Source: Bacteroidota bacterium
GTDB lineage: Bacteria; Bacteroidota; Bacteroidia; Chitinophagales; Chitinophagaceae
Direction: 5' to 3'
Assembly (NCBI GenBank): GCA_023386555.1
Contig: JAEWJK010000004.1
Coordinates: forward strand, 156,047 to 220,046
Length of the DNA: 64,000 bases
Shown: piece by piece, positions 52,415-61,675 of the stretch
How positions within the stretch are numbered: position 1 is the stretch's first letter
Layout: the number at the start of each line of letters is the position of its first letter
Position numbers and translations under genes: made by a program
The notes under the pieces: generated by a model
The model's database searches: none
What the model was told of the DNA's origin: nothing
What the model saw: only the letters and a program-made list of their open reading frames with translations

Positions 52415-52439
52415 TGTGCTTAAGCTATCTTCTCTCCCC

Positions 52440-52447
52440 TATTTTTG
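52440..52447 (+). promoter_or_regulatory. -7 element for cyclotransferase gene
   Basis: TATTTTTG matches TAnnTTTG, preceded by CTCTCCCC as at 21400. The ATG lies 16 bases downstream. Confidence 0.45.
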
Positions 52448-52462
52448 TTATAATATTCCTGT

Positions 52463-53257
52463 ATGAAACATTTGTTGGCAATAACTGCAGTATTGGTTTT
52501 ACTTGGCTGTAACAATGATCCTAAGCCAGATAACAAACCTGTAGTCAGTAATGTTCCTGAACCTAAAACCATCAGCTACAATATTGTAAATATTTACCCT
52601 CACGATACATCTTCATATACACAAGGTTTACAGTGGCATAATGGATTTTTATATGAAGGAACAGGATTGGAAGGTCAAAGTCGTTTGATGAAAGTGAATT
52701 TAAAAGATGGTCAACCTGTTCAAAAAATTAGTATTGATAATACTTTGTTTGGTGAAGGAATCACCATCATCAATAACAAAATATACCAGCTAACATGGAA
52801 GAATAATAAAGTGTTTGTGTATGATCTTGCCACACTAAAAAAACTAAAGGAGTTTCATTGGGATTATGATGGATGGGGACTTACTAACAATGGAAAGGAT
52901 TTATTGATTAGCACAGGAGGCAACAATATCTATTTTGTAGACCCTGAAACATTCAGAATATTGAACACCATTAGCGTGAACAGCAATTATGGCCCTTTAG
53001 GTGATATTAATGAACTGGAATATGTAAACGGAAAGATCTATGCAAACATATATGGCAGTGATTATATAGCAGTGATCAATCCAGAAACAGGATCTGTTGA
53101 ATCTAAGCTTGATTTCACAGGCTTACTTCAAAAAAGTGGAAAGACTTATGAGAATGCGGATGTGTTAAATGGTATTGCTTATGACTCTGCAAAGAATAGC
53201 TTTTACATCACCGGAAAAAAATGGCCGGCATTATTCGAGGTAAAACTGAATGATTAA
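52463..53257 (+). CDS. glutaminyl-peptide cyclotransferase (plant type), lipoprotein
   Basis: 264 residues. Lipobox signal (HLLAITAVLVLLGC, Cys near 16). The beta-propeller of plant-type glutaminyl cyclase is clear: YTQGLQWHNGFLYEGTGLEG, then YQLTWKNNKVFVYDLATLKK, then GPLGDINELEYVNGKIYANI. It converts N-terminal glutamine of peptides to pyroglutamate in the periplasm. A TATTTTTG promoter lies ahead. It converges with the fusion gene after 9 bases. Confidence 0.88.
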   Translation: MKHLLAITAVLVLLGCNNDPKPDNKPVVSNVPEPKTISYNIVNIYPHDTSSYTQGLQWHNGFLYEGTGLEGQSRLMKVNLKDGQPVQKISIDNTLFGEGITIINNKIYQLTWKNNKVFVYDLATLKKLKEFHWDYDGWGLTNNGKDLLISTGGNNIYFVDPETFRILNTISVNSNYGPLGDINELEYVNGKIYANIYGSDYIAVINPETGSVESKLDFTGLLQKSGKTYENADVLNGIAYDSAKNSFYITGKKWPALFEVKLND

Positions 53258-53266
53258 ATATCTAGT

Positions 53267-55192
53267 TTAGTTCTCTACTGCTTTTCTTGTCCAAATAGTG
53301 CCATTCTTACTGTCAAAACGATCGATAACACCTTCTTCAAATAAAGACATTAATTGATGTCTTGCTTCTTCATCAGATGTATCAGTGATCAATGAATATT
53401 CTTTATCCGTCATTGAGAAAAAGATGTTGAATAAAGCTATCGGATCGGCAGATATAGATTCCTTTTCTGCACCGGGGTATATTTTCTTGATGATGGATTC
53501 AAATTTCTCATAAGGATGATAGCCTGCCAATCTTGAGAGATTACCAGAACCATCAGAAAATATCAGTGTAGGAAAAACCTTTATTGAAAGATCATCTGCC
53601 AACTGAAGATCTGCCCTGAAAAGTTCCGGAGCTCTTCCCTCGAAATCTCTTCTTAAACGTGCAGAATCCAATCCTGTTTCAAATGCAGCTTTTTCTAGGT
53701 ATTCCCACTTTATGATGTTCTTTTTTTCAAGGAACAACATTTCCTTTATTCTTCTCAAAAACAAAATTGCTTTATCAGTATCCTGCATCTGTGCTGCTTT
53801 GAAAGCAATGGAAGGAGGATATGAAGAAGGTAATGGATCTTCTATCCAAACATCACCATCTAAAGGAATATGATATTGTTTGCAAACGTCTTCCCAATGC
53901 TTCGCCGCATCTGAAGGTTGTTTGATCATTCCCCGATTGTAATTTTCCCATGAAGGAAGCAAACCACCCATGCAATATTTTATATCGAGATATTTACCAT
54001 ATTCAAGATGAAGCTTTCGCAATAATGGCTGAATGATCCAGCATGTTGAACAAACAGGATCGGTAAAGTATAACACCTGTATTGGTTTCTTACCAGCCTT
54101 TTGTGGTTTTGGCGGAATAAGCGGTACTGGTATTTCATCATCCTCTAACCTGGAAGGATGACGGAAGAATTCATTCAGCTCTCTGCCGGCAGCAATATGC
54201 TTTGCGATATCTGAATATCTTGATCGGTAATACTCATTAAATGCATCTTCAACATTTTGTTTGTTGTTAAGACATGCCGCTAACATTTTAGCATCTAATA
54301 GGGCATTTGTTGTTCCTGTACTGGTAAACGGAAGTGCAAGATGTGCAGCATCACCTATAAGCACAATGTTTTTATCATGAAACTTTGGTAGCAGATCAAA
54401 ATCAGTTGTATGCCAGATATAACTTGTTTCAAAATTGTTTTCACCTATCACTTTATTCACTAACTCAGGAAATTCTTTCAATTGGTTTTTGCAAAAAGAT
54501 TCCAATGAAGCTGCATTCTCTACCTGAACATCTCCATCTTCAGGATTATACTGCATGAACCAAACATATTCGTTCCTTGCTGTTGGAATTAATCCGAATG
54601 CAAGACCTTTTTCTCCATGCTGGTATTTGACAAACGTATCCGGTATATCATGCAATGAATTAGTGAGCTTAACAGTACCCACTATCTCTTTAACGGTAAC
54701 TGGTGAATATTCAACTAAGCCGAAAATTTCCTTTCTGACTTTGGATTGACTTCCATCAGCACCAATAAATACATCGCCATATTCAATATCTCCATTTTCG
54801 AATACCGCTGCAATGGTTTTATCATTTTCATAGATAAAATGAGAAAAAGTTCTATCAAATTTTATTACATCTGAAGGAATTAATGAATAAAGGAACTGCA
54901 TCATATCGTATCGCTTTATACATTTCCAGTGCTGCAGTTTCAGGTGTTTGATCTCTTTTCCGCCAGGCCTCCTCAGACTAAAGGCTTCTACTTTAAAGCC
55001 AGGCAAACCATCTGCCATTCCATTATTCAGTTCAGATAAAATTTTCTTTCCCTCGGTGTGCATCAGGAAAGCATGTCCTTTTGATGGTAATTCCTGTGAT
55101 CTTTCGCAGATCACAATATCATTATTATTATTCCTGAGTAATATCCCGATAGATAGTCCGGCAATACCGCCACCAATAATTACGGTTTTCAT
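53267..55192 (-). CDS. FAD monooxygenase-DsbA/FrnE-like fusion protein
   Basis: 641 residues from the ATG at 55192 (MKTVIIGGGIAGLSIGILLR). Residues ~1-385 form an FAD-binding PF01494 domain: GGGIAGLSI, GDVFIGADGSQSKVRKEIF and the second FAD motif IVLIGDAAHLALPFTSTGTT. After a Pro/Lys-rich linker, residues ~395-590 form a DsbA/FrnE-type thioredoxin domain with active site DPVCSTCWIIQP (CSTC) and cis-Pro in IKVFPTLIF. A ~50-residue tail follows. The DsbA part resembles YjbH/SpxH, the ClpXP adaptor in Bacillus. No frameshift is seen, so the fusion looks real. Confidence 0.85.
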   Translation of the reverse strand: MKTVIIGGGIAGLSIGILLRNNNNDIVICERSQELPSKGHAFLMHTEGKKILSELNNGMADGLPGFKVEAFSLRRPGGKEIKHLKLQHWKCIKRYDMMQFLYSLIPSDVIKFDRTFSHFIYENDKTIAAVFENGDIEYGDVFIGADGSQSKVRKEIFGLVEYSPVTVKEIVGTVKLTNSLHDIPDTFVKYQHGEKGLAFGLIPTARNEYVWFMQYNPEDGDVQVENAASLESFCKNQLKEFPELVNKVIGENNFETSYIWHTTDFDLLPKFHDKNIVLIGDAAHLALPFTSTGTTNALLDAKMLAACLNNKQNVEDAFNEYYRSRYSDIAKHIAAGRELNEFFRHPSRLEDDEIPVPLIPPKPQKAGKKPIQVLYFTDPVCSTCWIIQPLLRKLHLEYGKYLDIKYCMGGLLPSWENYNRGMIKQPSDAAKHWEDVCKQYHIPLDGDVWIEDPLPSSYPPSIAFKAAQMQDTDKAILFLRRIKEMLFLEKKNIIKWEYLEKAAFETGLDSARLRRDFEGRAPELFRADLQLADDLSIKVFPTLIFSDGSGNLSRLAGYHPYEKFESIIKKIYPGAEKESISADPIALFNIFFSMTDKEYSLITDTSDEEARHQLMSLFEEGVIDRFDSKNGTIWTRKAVEN

Positions 55193-55315
55193 GGAATGGG
55201 AGTTGTATTTAAGGGATTGCTTGTTCTTAAACCTAAGCAATATCGTAACGAAGATATAATAAATATTAAGAGATCGTCATGTCAACATCTCTTCAACTCA
55301 TTTTTAATCAAATGC

Positions 55316-56155
55316 TTAAACGAAGCTTAATTGCAACTGTGTTGAAGTGGATGCAACCCGATAAGGAGTATTAAAAGGGATGTTCATACCATCCGATATC
55401 GCAAAGAGAGGTGTTTCTTCATACCTTGAAGCAATGATCATCTTCACCCCTTCTGCATGATTATCAAATAACTGCTGGACCAATTTCGGGCAATTATTAT
55501 TCTTAGACAAGTGAGATAAGAATAAATGAGTTAATGAAGATGATCTATGAGTCTTAAATAAATTTAAGGCTTCACTATTACTTAAATGACCAAGTCCACC
55601 TGTTATACGGTTTTTAAGATAGTATGGATAGTTACCTTTCTGAAGCATTTCTTCATCATAATTCGATTCCAGGAACGCTGCATGGCATTGCTTGAAATGA
55701 TGAATAAGATTTGCACAAGGTTTTCCAATATCTGTAAAAACGCCAACATTTATTCCTTTACAACTCACTATAAAACTATGAGGATCTATAGCGTCATGAA
55801 ATTTATTAAATGCAGTGATAATGATCTCGCCAATTTTTACCTGTTCAGCAGAAACAAACGTTTTTGAAAGATGCTTTTCTAGTTTTAAATGTCCATTCCT
55901 TCTTGTTGCATCAGTAACATATACAGGCAGCTGGTACTTTTTACTCAACATCTGAACACCTTTAATATGATCAGCATGTTCGTGGCTTATAAAGATGGCT
56001 TTTAACTTATTCAAATTAAGCCCAAGCCTTTTCATCCTTGCCTCAACTTCTTTGCAACTGATGCCAACGTCAACTAAAACGGCCTCATTGTTATTACCAA
56101 TGTAATAGCAATTACCGTTACTTCCACTATTCAATGATGTTACAAATAAACTCAT
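55316..56155 (-). CDS. MBL-fold metallo-hydrolase, YycJ/WalJ-like
   Basis: 279 residues from the ATG at 56155 (MSLFVTSLNSGSNGNCYYIG). Metal motif ISHEHADHIKGVQML, then HDAIDPHSFIVSCKGINVGV and SHLSKNNNCPKLV. The start LNSGSNGNCYYIG and length match the YycJ/WalJ family, linked to DNA repair or cell-wall coordination in Firmicutes; the hydrolysed phosphate bond is unknown. It is 124 bases upstream of the fusion gene on the same strand. Confidence 0.83.
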   Translation of the reverse strand: MSLFVTSLNSGSNGNCYYIGNNNEAVLVDVGISCKEVEARMKRLGLNLNKLKAIFISHEHADHIKGVQMLSKKYQLPVYVTDATRRNGHLKLEKHLSKTFVSAEQVKIGEIIITAFNKFHDAIDPHSFIVSCKGINVGVFTDIGKPCANLIHHFKQCHAAFLESNYDEEMLQKGNYPYYLKNRITGGLGHLSNSEALNLFKTHRSSSLTHLFLSHLSKNNNCPKLVQQLFDNHAEGVKMIIASRYEETPLFAISDGMNIPFNTPYRVASTSTQLQLSFV

Positions 56156-56247
56156 AAGCAAAACAAAGAAACTGAATCTGTGATTTTATAAGTGAATTTC
56201 TCTTGGTTATGGCAATTAATTATCTTCAAATTGAATTAATACTGCAT

Positions 56248-57765
56248 ATGAGAAAAATATCTGTTTTGCCGATGCTTTTAGTTTGCATCGCCCAGCTTGC
56301 TTTTAGCCAGGATAAAGGAAATGCTGTAAAAGAAATAACCAATAACAATTCCCTTAATCAACTTCATCCTGATCATTCTATCATCACAGAAAACTCTGTA
56401 ACCGTTAAAGGCCAGAAAATTCCCTATAAAGCATTCACTGGAACAATTCCTGTTTGGAATGATTCAGGTAAAACCATAGCAGGCGTTTTTTACACGTATT
56501 ATGAAAGAAGCGATATAAAAGACAGAAGTACCAGGCCACTTGTTATCTCTTTCAATGGAGGCCCTGGTACAACTTCTATCTGGATGGAGCTTGGTTATAC
56601 AGGTCCAAGAATTCTGAATATTGATGATGAAGGTTATCCGATACAACCGTATGGATTTAAAGAAAATCCTCATTCAATTTTAGATGTAGCCGATATTGTT
56701 TATGTAGATCCTGTAAATACTGGTTATTCAAGGATCATTGGTAATACACCAGGTTCAAAATTTTTTGGTGTGAATGCAGACATTAAATATTTAGCTGAGT
56801 GGATAAACACATTCGTAACACGAAATAACAGGTGGCTTTCACCCAAATACCTGATCGGCGAAAGTTATGGTACTACTAGAGTTTCTGGCCTTGCATTGGA
56901 ATTACAAAATGCCCATTGGATGTTTTTAAATGGAGTGATATTAGTTTCTCCAACTACTTTAGGTATTGAAAGAGATGGCCCGTTAGATGCTGCTTTACGT
57001 TTACCTTACTATGCTGCAACAGCATGGTATCATAAAATGTTACCGTCAGACTTGCAAAGTAAAAGTTTAACTGCAATGTTGCCGGAAGTTGAAGAATTTA
57101 CTATCAACGAATTGATACCTGCATTAGCGAAAGGTGGTTTTCTTGATGATGCAAAGAGAAAAACGATTGCAGCAAAAATTGCAAGGTATTCGGGCATTTC
57201 TGAAAAAGTAATCTTGCAAAGAAACCTCGTCATTGCTCCAAACTTTTTCTGGAAAGAGTTATTAAGAGATAAAGGCTTCTCGGTTGGCAGACTCGATTCA
57301 AGATATCGTGGCATAGACAGGCAGGAAGGTGGTGAATCTCCTGATTTTAATGCTGAACTGCTTGCATGGGAACATTCTTTTACTCCGGCCATGAATCATT
57401 ATTTACGAAATGAACTTGGTTACAAAACAGACTTGAAATATTATGTATTTGGTCCTGTTCGTCCATGGGATAATACAAACGACAGAACCGGTGAAAACCT
57501 ACGATTAGCAATGGCTGAAAATCCTTATCTGCATGTTATGATACAATCCGGCTACTACGATGGTGCCTGTGATTACTTCAATGCAAAATATAGCATGTGG
57601 CAACTGGATCCTAGTGGAAAGATGAAAGACAGATTAAGTTGGAAAGGTTATGAAAGTGGTCATATGATGTACCTGAGAAAACCTGATCTTGAAGTGAGCA
57701 ATGAAGACCTGAGAATTTTTATTGCGAAAACATTGCCAAAGAAAGATCAACCTGCGAAATATTGA
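56248..57765 (+). CDS. serine carboxypeptidase (peptidase S10), secreted
   Basis: 505 residues from the ATG at 56248; the longer reading from 56203 adds 15 residues without a signal. The signal SVLPMLLVCIAQLAFSQ is followed by PLVISFNGGPGTTSIWMELG, the catalytic Ser in LIGESYGTTRVSG, the Asp region SGYYDGACDYFNAKYSM and the His in YESGHMMYLRKPDL. The order fits family S10 carboxypeptidases, which remove C-terminal residues from peptides at acidic pH. It acts in the periplasm or outside. A dispersed repeat lies 36 bases after the stop. Confidence 0.88.
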   Translation: MRKISVLPMLLVCIAQLAFSQDKGNAVKEITNNNSLNQLHPDHSIITENSVTVKGQKIPYKAFTGTIPVWNDSGKTIAGVFYTYYERSDIKDRSTRPLVISFNGGPGTTSIWMELGYTGPRILNIDDEGYPIQPYGFKENPHSILDVADIVYVDPVNTGYSRIIGNTPGSKFFGVNADIKYLAEWINTFVTRNNRWLSPKYLIGESYGTTRVSGLALELQNAHWMFLNGVILVSPTTLGIERDGPLDAALRLPYYAATAWYHKMLPSDLQSKSLTAMLPEVEEFTINELIPALAKGGFLDDAKRKTIAAKIARYSGISEKVILQRNLVIAPNFFWKELLRDKGFSVGRLDSRYRGIDRQEGGESPDFNAELLAWEHSFTPAMNHYLRNELGYKTDLKYYVFGPVRPWDNTNDRTGENLRLAMAENPYLHVMIQSGYYDGACDYFNAKYSMWQLDPSGKMKDRLSWKGYESGHMMYLRKPDLEVSNEDLRIFIAKTLPKKDQPAKY

Positions 57766-57801
57766 TCGCAGCTGAAATTGTTGAGTACACATAAAGGCCC
57801 T

Positions 57802-57846
57802 GAAGTGAGTGACACAACGAAGCTAAATAGCATTCCTGCTGTTAGC
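57802..57846 (+). repeat. dispersed intergenic repeat, copy 11
   Basis: GAAGTGAGTGACACAACGAA then GCTAAATAGCATT, then CCTGCTGTTAGCC. It lies between two converging genes; its 3' block overlaps the stop codon of the LLM gene (57842-57844). Confidence 0.85.
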
Positions 57847-58894
57847 CCACTAACATTGCTTGTTTACTGATGTGTTTCTTTACCGCTGGAGCCACTTTTG
57901 TTCCAAGTAGTTCAATCGCATGCATAGCTTGTTTATGTGGCATTGCACCTAAACTTATCTGTGCAAGAAACCTTGTATGCCCAAACAATTCATGCTCATA
58001 CAAGATTTTATCTATTACTTCCTGTGGACTACCAACAATCAATGCACCTTTGGGTGAAGTGGTCATATCAAATTGTTGACGACTAACCGGTGGCCATCCT
58101 CTCTCTTTTCCGATCTTACCCATCGAAGCTGCATAAACCGGAAAATATTCATCACGGGCTTGTTGTGAATCATCAGCAATGTATGCAAGTGAGTTTATGC
58201 TTAATTGCAAATTGGAAATATCATGTCCGGCATTTTCATAACTGCTTTTGTACAGCTGAGCAAATGGAACAAACCTGTCTGGACTGCCACCAATAATTGC
58301 AAGAGCCATAGGTAATGCAAGAGATGCGGCTCTTTCAACAGATTCAGGTGTTCCACCAACGGCTACCCATACAGGCAATTTTTCCTGGTAAGGTCTTGGA
58401 TAAACACCAAGATTATTTAATGATTGAGTGTGATTTCCCTTCCATTTGATCTTCTCTGATTCATTAATTTCAAGTAACATTTTCAATTTCTCAGAGAACA
58501 ATATATCATACTGCGAAAGATCATATCCAAACAGCGGAAATGATTCTATAAAAGAGCCACGGCCAGCCATTATTTCAGCTCTGCCAGAAGATAAAAGATC
58601 GACTGTTGAAAATTGCTGAAATACTCTAACAGGATCATCTGAACTTAAAACTGTTACAGCACTTGATAGCTTAATCTGCTTCGTTCTAACTGCCGCAGCC
58701 GCCAGGATAACAGCAGGAGCTGATACACTATAATCAGGTCGATGATGTTCTCCTACTGCGAAAACATCAAGACCTAACTGATCTGCCAGTTCAATTTCTT
58801 CGAGTAAATTCTGAATACGCTGATGTGCCGTTATGTTTTCTCCGGTTATTGGATGAATTCCAACATCTGCAAAAGTGTAAACGCCTATTTCCAT
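57842..58894 (-). CDS. LLM-class flavin-dependent oxidoreductase
   Basis: 350 residues. Luciferase-like TIM barrel: DVFAVGEHHRPDYSVSAPAV, then LSSAVTVLSSDDPVRVFQQF, STVDLLSSGRAEIMAGRGSF and PVWVAVGGTPESVERAASLA. It uses FMN (or F420) to oxidise or reduce a small molecule; the substrate cannot be told. Start ATG at 58894. A TAAATTTG promoter element lies 12 bases upstream. Confidence 0.87.
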   Translation of the reverse strand: MEIGVYTFADVGIHPITGENITAHQRIQNLLEEIELADQLGLDVFAVGEHHRPDYSVSAPAVILAAAAVRTKQIKLSSAVTVLSSDDPVRVFQQFSTVDLLSSGRAEIMAGRGSFIESFPLFGYDLSQYDILFSEKLKMLLEINESEKIKWKGNHTQSLNNLGVYPRPYQEKLPVWVAVGGTPESVERAASLALPMALAIIGGSPDRFVPFAQLYKSSYENAGHDISNLQLSINSLAYIADDSQQARDEYFPVYAASMGKIGKERGWPPVSRQQFDMTTSPKGALIVGSPQEVIDKILYEHELFGHTRFLAQISLGAMPHKQAMHAIELLGTKVAPAVKKHISKQAMLVG

Positions 58895-58905
58895 ATTGAA
58901 GTGGG

Positions 58906-58913
58906 CAAATTTA
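58906..58913 (-). promoter_or_regulatory. -7 element for LLM oxidoreductase
   Basis: Minus strand TAAATTTG matches TAnnTTTG. Transcription would start near 58899, leaving a five-base leader. Confidence 0.45.
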
Positions 58914-58919
58914 CTTGTA

Positions 58920-59195
58920 ACTAAAGAAGAAATTGACTGAAAAAGACAAACATTTATCCTTATGAGTGATAATATGGAAATGTGGATTCTTAAGAGATGA
59001 TCTCAGTTTAAATAAGTAATTGGTATGTTATCTATACAAATGTTTGTTCATTTTAATCTTGAGAGTTCGAATAGAATATGATAGTTAATATCCTATTTTC
59101 CAAAGAGTTCCGATATGAATCAAACAGGTAAAATCTTACACAGTGTCTAAAAATTCACCTACTAAAGGCTGTATTCCATTAAAATAGCATCCTAT
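58920..59195. other. AT-rich spacer, no gene seen
   Basis: I see no open frame, hairpin or repeat that stands out. It marks the border between conserved genes and the accessory end. Confidence 0.5.
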
Positions 59196-60359
59196 TTGCT
59201 AAGCATTACATTCATTATTAGAATTTATCCACCTGTTAGATTAAGTGAATATATGGAAGAGAATATTAGTTCTGCTCTCATACAAGTAGGCGCTAAAGAA
59301 ATTTCGTGCAGAAAGTCAATTTTTCTTTATCCTATAACACCTGCTGTATTTGTAAAAGGAGCAAATAATTATATCATTAAGCTCATTGATTGTTTAAATG
59401 AGGATTTCACTGTCATCAATAAACAAACAAGGCTTGGCATCTTTGATCTGCTTCGTAAACTTCCGAAATGCAATATTGTATATTTTAACTGGATTGAAGA
59501 TATAGCGGATAAGAGATTGGGATATATTCAAATACCTGTATTGTTATTCATACTTATTTGTTGTAAGATATTTAATATAAAAATTGCCTGGTTCATTCAT
59601 AATGATATTTCTCATACTAAAAAGAACTGGTTTGCAAAAAAAATGATCAAGGGAATGATGAGAATGTTTGCAGATGTTGCATTCACTCATTCAAGCCAAC
59701 TTCCACTACTGGAAAAGATGCCTGAAATAAGAATTTTTGAGCACCCGATTGAAGATACTTCCTTTGTAAAACATCCTTCCACTCCTCTCTATGATGTATT
59801 GGTCTGGGGTGCTGTAAGTCCATACAAAGGAATTCTTGAGTTTACCGAGTTCAATCACTTAAGTAATAAACTGGATTCACTAAAAATATTAATAGCAGGA
59901 AAGTTTTCCTCCCCAGATTTCTATAATAACATACTTCGCTATCAAAAGCAAAACCTGGAGTTAAGGAACAAGATGGTTGAAGAGGATGAACTCATAGATC
60001 TTTTTGCAAAAAGCAGGTATATACTTTTTTGTTACCGTTCAGCTTCTGTATTAAGTTCTGCAGCTTTATGCAAAAGCTTATCGTATGGTAAAACGATCAT
60101 TGGTCCTAACATCGGAGCTTTTAAAGAACTTGGCAAAAAAGGGTTGATCTACACTTACGATACTTTTGAAGATCTTGCTGATCTCCTGGTTCAATTAAAA
60201 GCATCAGGGAACTATATTGATCAACAATTAATCAAACAATATATCCGGAATACATCATGGACTCATTTTAAAAACTTCCTTGTAACTAATCTTAATGATA
60301 CAGAGCAGGTGGACTTAGAATTATCGCCATCGCCGGCTTTTCATTCTACAGTTAATTAA
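59196..60359 (+). CDS. glycosyltransferase, GT-B type, accessory
   Basis: 387 residues with a TTG start; the first ATG is at 59253 (MEENISSALIQVGAKEISCR), 19 residues in, and may be the real start. The second half has the GT-B donor region: VLVWGAVSPYKGILEFTEFN, LKILIAGKFSSPDFYNNILR, then ILFCYRSASVLSSAALCKSL and SYGKTIIGPNIGAFKELGKK, typical of family 4-type retaining transferases. The N-terminal half is poorly conserved and Ile/Lys-rich, with low GC. The sugar is unknown. No other polysaccharide genes are adjacent. Confidence 0.65.
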   Translation: MLSITFIIRIYPPVRLSEYMEENISSALIQVGAKEISCRKSIFLYPITPAVFVKGANNYIIKLIDCLNEDFTVINKQTRLGIFDLLRKLPKCNIVYFNWIEDIADKRLGYIQIPVLLFILICCKIFNIKIAWFIHNDISHTKKNWFAKKMIKGMMRMFADVAFTHSSQLPLLEKMPEIRIFEHPIEDTSFVKHPSTPLYDVLVWGAVSPYKGILEFTEFNHLSNKLDSLKILIAGKFSSPDFYNNILRYQKQNLELRNKMVEEDELIDLFAKSRYILFCYRSASVLSSAALCKSLSYGKTIIGPNIGAFKELGKKGLIYTYDTFEDLADLLVQLKASGNYIDQQLIKQYIRNTSWTHFKNFLVTNLNDTEQVDLELSPSPAFHSTVN

Positions 60360-60416
60360 TGATCTAATTTTTACTGGTTTAATATTTGATGTCTTTACTG
60401 TTGCTTAAGACATTAT

Positions 60417-61241
60417 ATGAAATCCGTTTCCGATTCGTTAAAGGAATATGCAAGAGGAATTACCGGTGGATTATTATTCAGCCTTCCATTGCTTTATACA
60501 ATGGAAGTATGGTGGTTAGGATTTTCCATTCAGCCTTACCAACTCCTTATTTATATTGTTATTACATTTTTATTATTACTTGGGTATAATAATTATGCAG
60601 GTGTTCATGAAGATGCTACCTGGAAAGAAGTGGTTATTGATTCTATAGAAGAGATAGGCATAGGGTTTATATTATCAATCATTGTTCTTTGGCTACTTGG
60701 AAGAATAGATTTTTCTGAGATGAGAATGAATGAAATAATGGGTAAGACCATTCTGGAATCAATGACCGTAGCTATTGGTGTTTCTGTTGGTACTGCACAA
60801 TTGGGTGGAGAAGAAGCAAAAGATGATACTAATGATAGAAATGTTAGTGGTATAGGTCATGCTGTATTAGCGTTATGCGGCAGTGTGTTGATAGCAGGAA
60901 ATGTTGCTCCTACAGAAGAAATTGAATTGATAGCGATGGAAACAACACCTCTCAGATTGCTGATGCTGGTAATAATATCAATGCTACTTGGTGCTGTTAT
61001 TTTATTCTTTAGCAATTTTAAAAAAGGACATCAACTGCCACCAGCTAAAATGGCTTTGGCTGTTACGTTTGAAACATTCACAGCCTATATTATTGCCTTA
61101 GGCAGTTCTGCCTTTATGTTATGGTTCTTTGGCAGATTTAATGAAATTCATTACTCAACAATTATTGCACAAGTGATCGTCTTAGGTTTACCTGCTGTTT
61201 TAGGTGCCTCAGCTGGGAGGCTTTTGATCAAACAACAATAG
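60417..61241 (+). CDS. TIGR02587/DUF2391 integral membrane protein
   Basis: 274 residues, about seven membrane helices. ARGITGGLLFSLPLLYTMEV at the start and GVSVGTAQLGGEEAKDDTND, then GHAVLALCGSVLIAGNVAPT are the TIGR02587 signature. The C-terminal half repeats helices (MLVIISMLLGAVILFFSNFK; TFTAYIIALGSSAFMLWFFG). No function is established. The next gene, TIGR02588, is its constant partner. Start ATG at 60417. Confidence 0.85.
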   Translation: MKSVSDSLKEYARGITGGLLFSLPLLYTMEVWWLGFSIQPYQLLIYIVITFLLLLGYNNYAGVHEDATWKEVVIDSIEEIGIGFILSIIVLWLLGRIDFSEMRMNEIMGKTILESMTVAIGVSVGTAQLGGEEAKDDTNDRNVSGIGHAVLALCGSVLIAGNVAPTEEIELIAMETTPLRLLMLVIISMLLGAVILFFSNFKKGHQLPPAKMALAVTFETFTAYIIALGSSAFMLWFFGRFNEIHYSTIIAQVIVLGLPAVLGASAGRLLIKQQ

Positions 61242-61249
61242 TATACAAC

Positions 61250-61675
61250 ATGCCGGCAAAAAACAATGTCAACTCTAAAAAATCAAATAAAGAAGAATTC
61301 AAGAAGAATAAGCTTGAATGGAGTGTCTTTGCATTAAGTTCGTTATTACTATTGTGCCTGGTAGGATATTTATCCTATGAAACATTTACGCACAAAGTAA
61401 ATCCTCCGGATCTGCATATAAAATACACCCGGGATACAGCTAATCATAACTCCTATTCTTATAATATCTATTTGGAAAATCGTGGTGGTGAAACGGCAGA
61501 AGACGTATTTATTGAAGCTTATTTATTGAAAAAAGACTCAGTTCTCGATCGTTCAGAATTACAAATTGCTTTTTCTCCCAAAAAATCAAAAAGAGAAGGA
61601 TGGATCAATTTCAAAACCACATCTACAGAAGCTGATTCTATACAAATAAAAGTAGTGAGCTATAAACTACCCTAA
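61250..61675 (+). CDS. TIGR02588-type membrane protein
   Basis: 141 residues. A charged N-terminus (about 1-24), one membrane helix (WSVFALSSLLLLCLVGYLSY, about 25-44) and an extracytoplasmic beta domain (NHNSYSYNIYLENRGGETAE, then DVFIEAYLLKKD). This is the TIGR02588 layout: helix then Ig-like domain with the N-x-G-G-x-T-A-E motif. It starts 8 bases after the TIGR02587 stop, so the pair is an operon. Its stop is followed at once by tandem repeats. Confidence 0.82.
   Translation: MPAKNNVNSKKSNKEEFKKNKLEWSVFALSSLLLLCLVGYLSYETFTHKVNPPDLHIKYTRDTANHNSYSYNIYLENRGGETAEDVFIEAYLLKKDSVLDRSELQIAFSPKKSKREGWINFKTTSTEADSIQIKVVSYKLP

Noticed and set aside
58920..59195. Possible integration site at the start of the accessory end
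   Set aside because: No tRNA, direct repeats or integrase gene found near the border.
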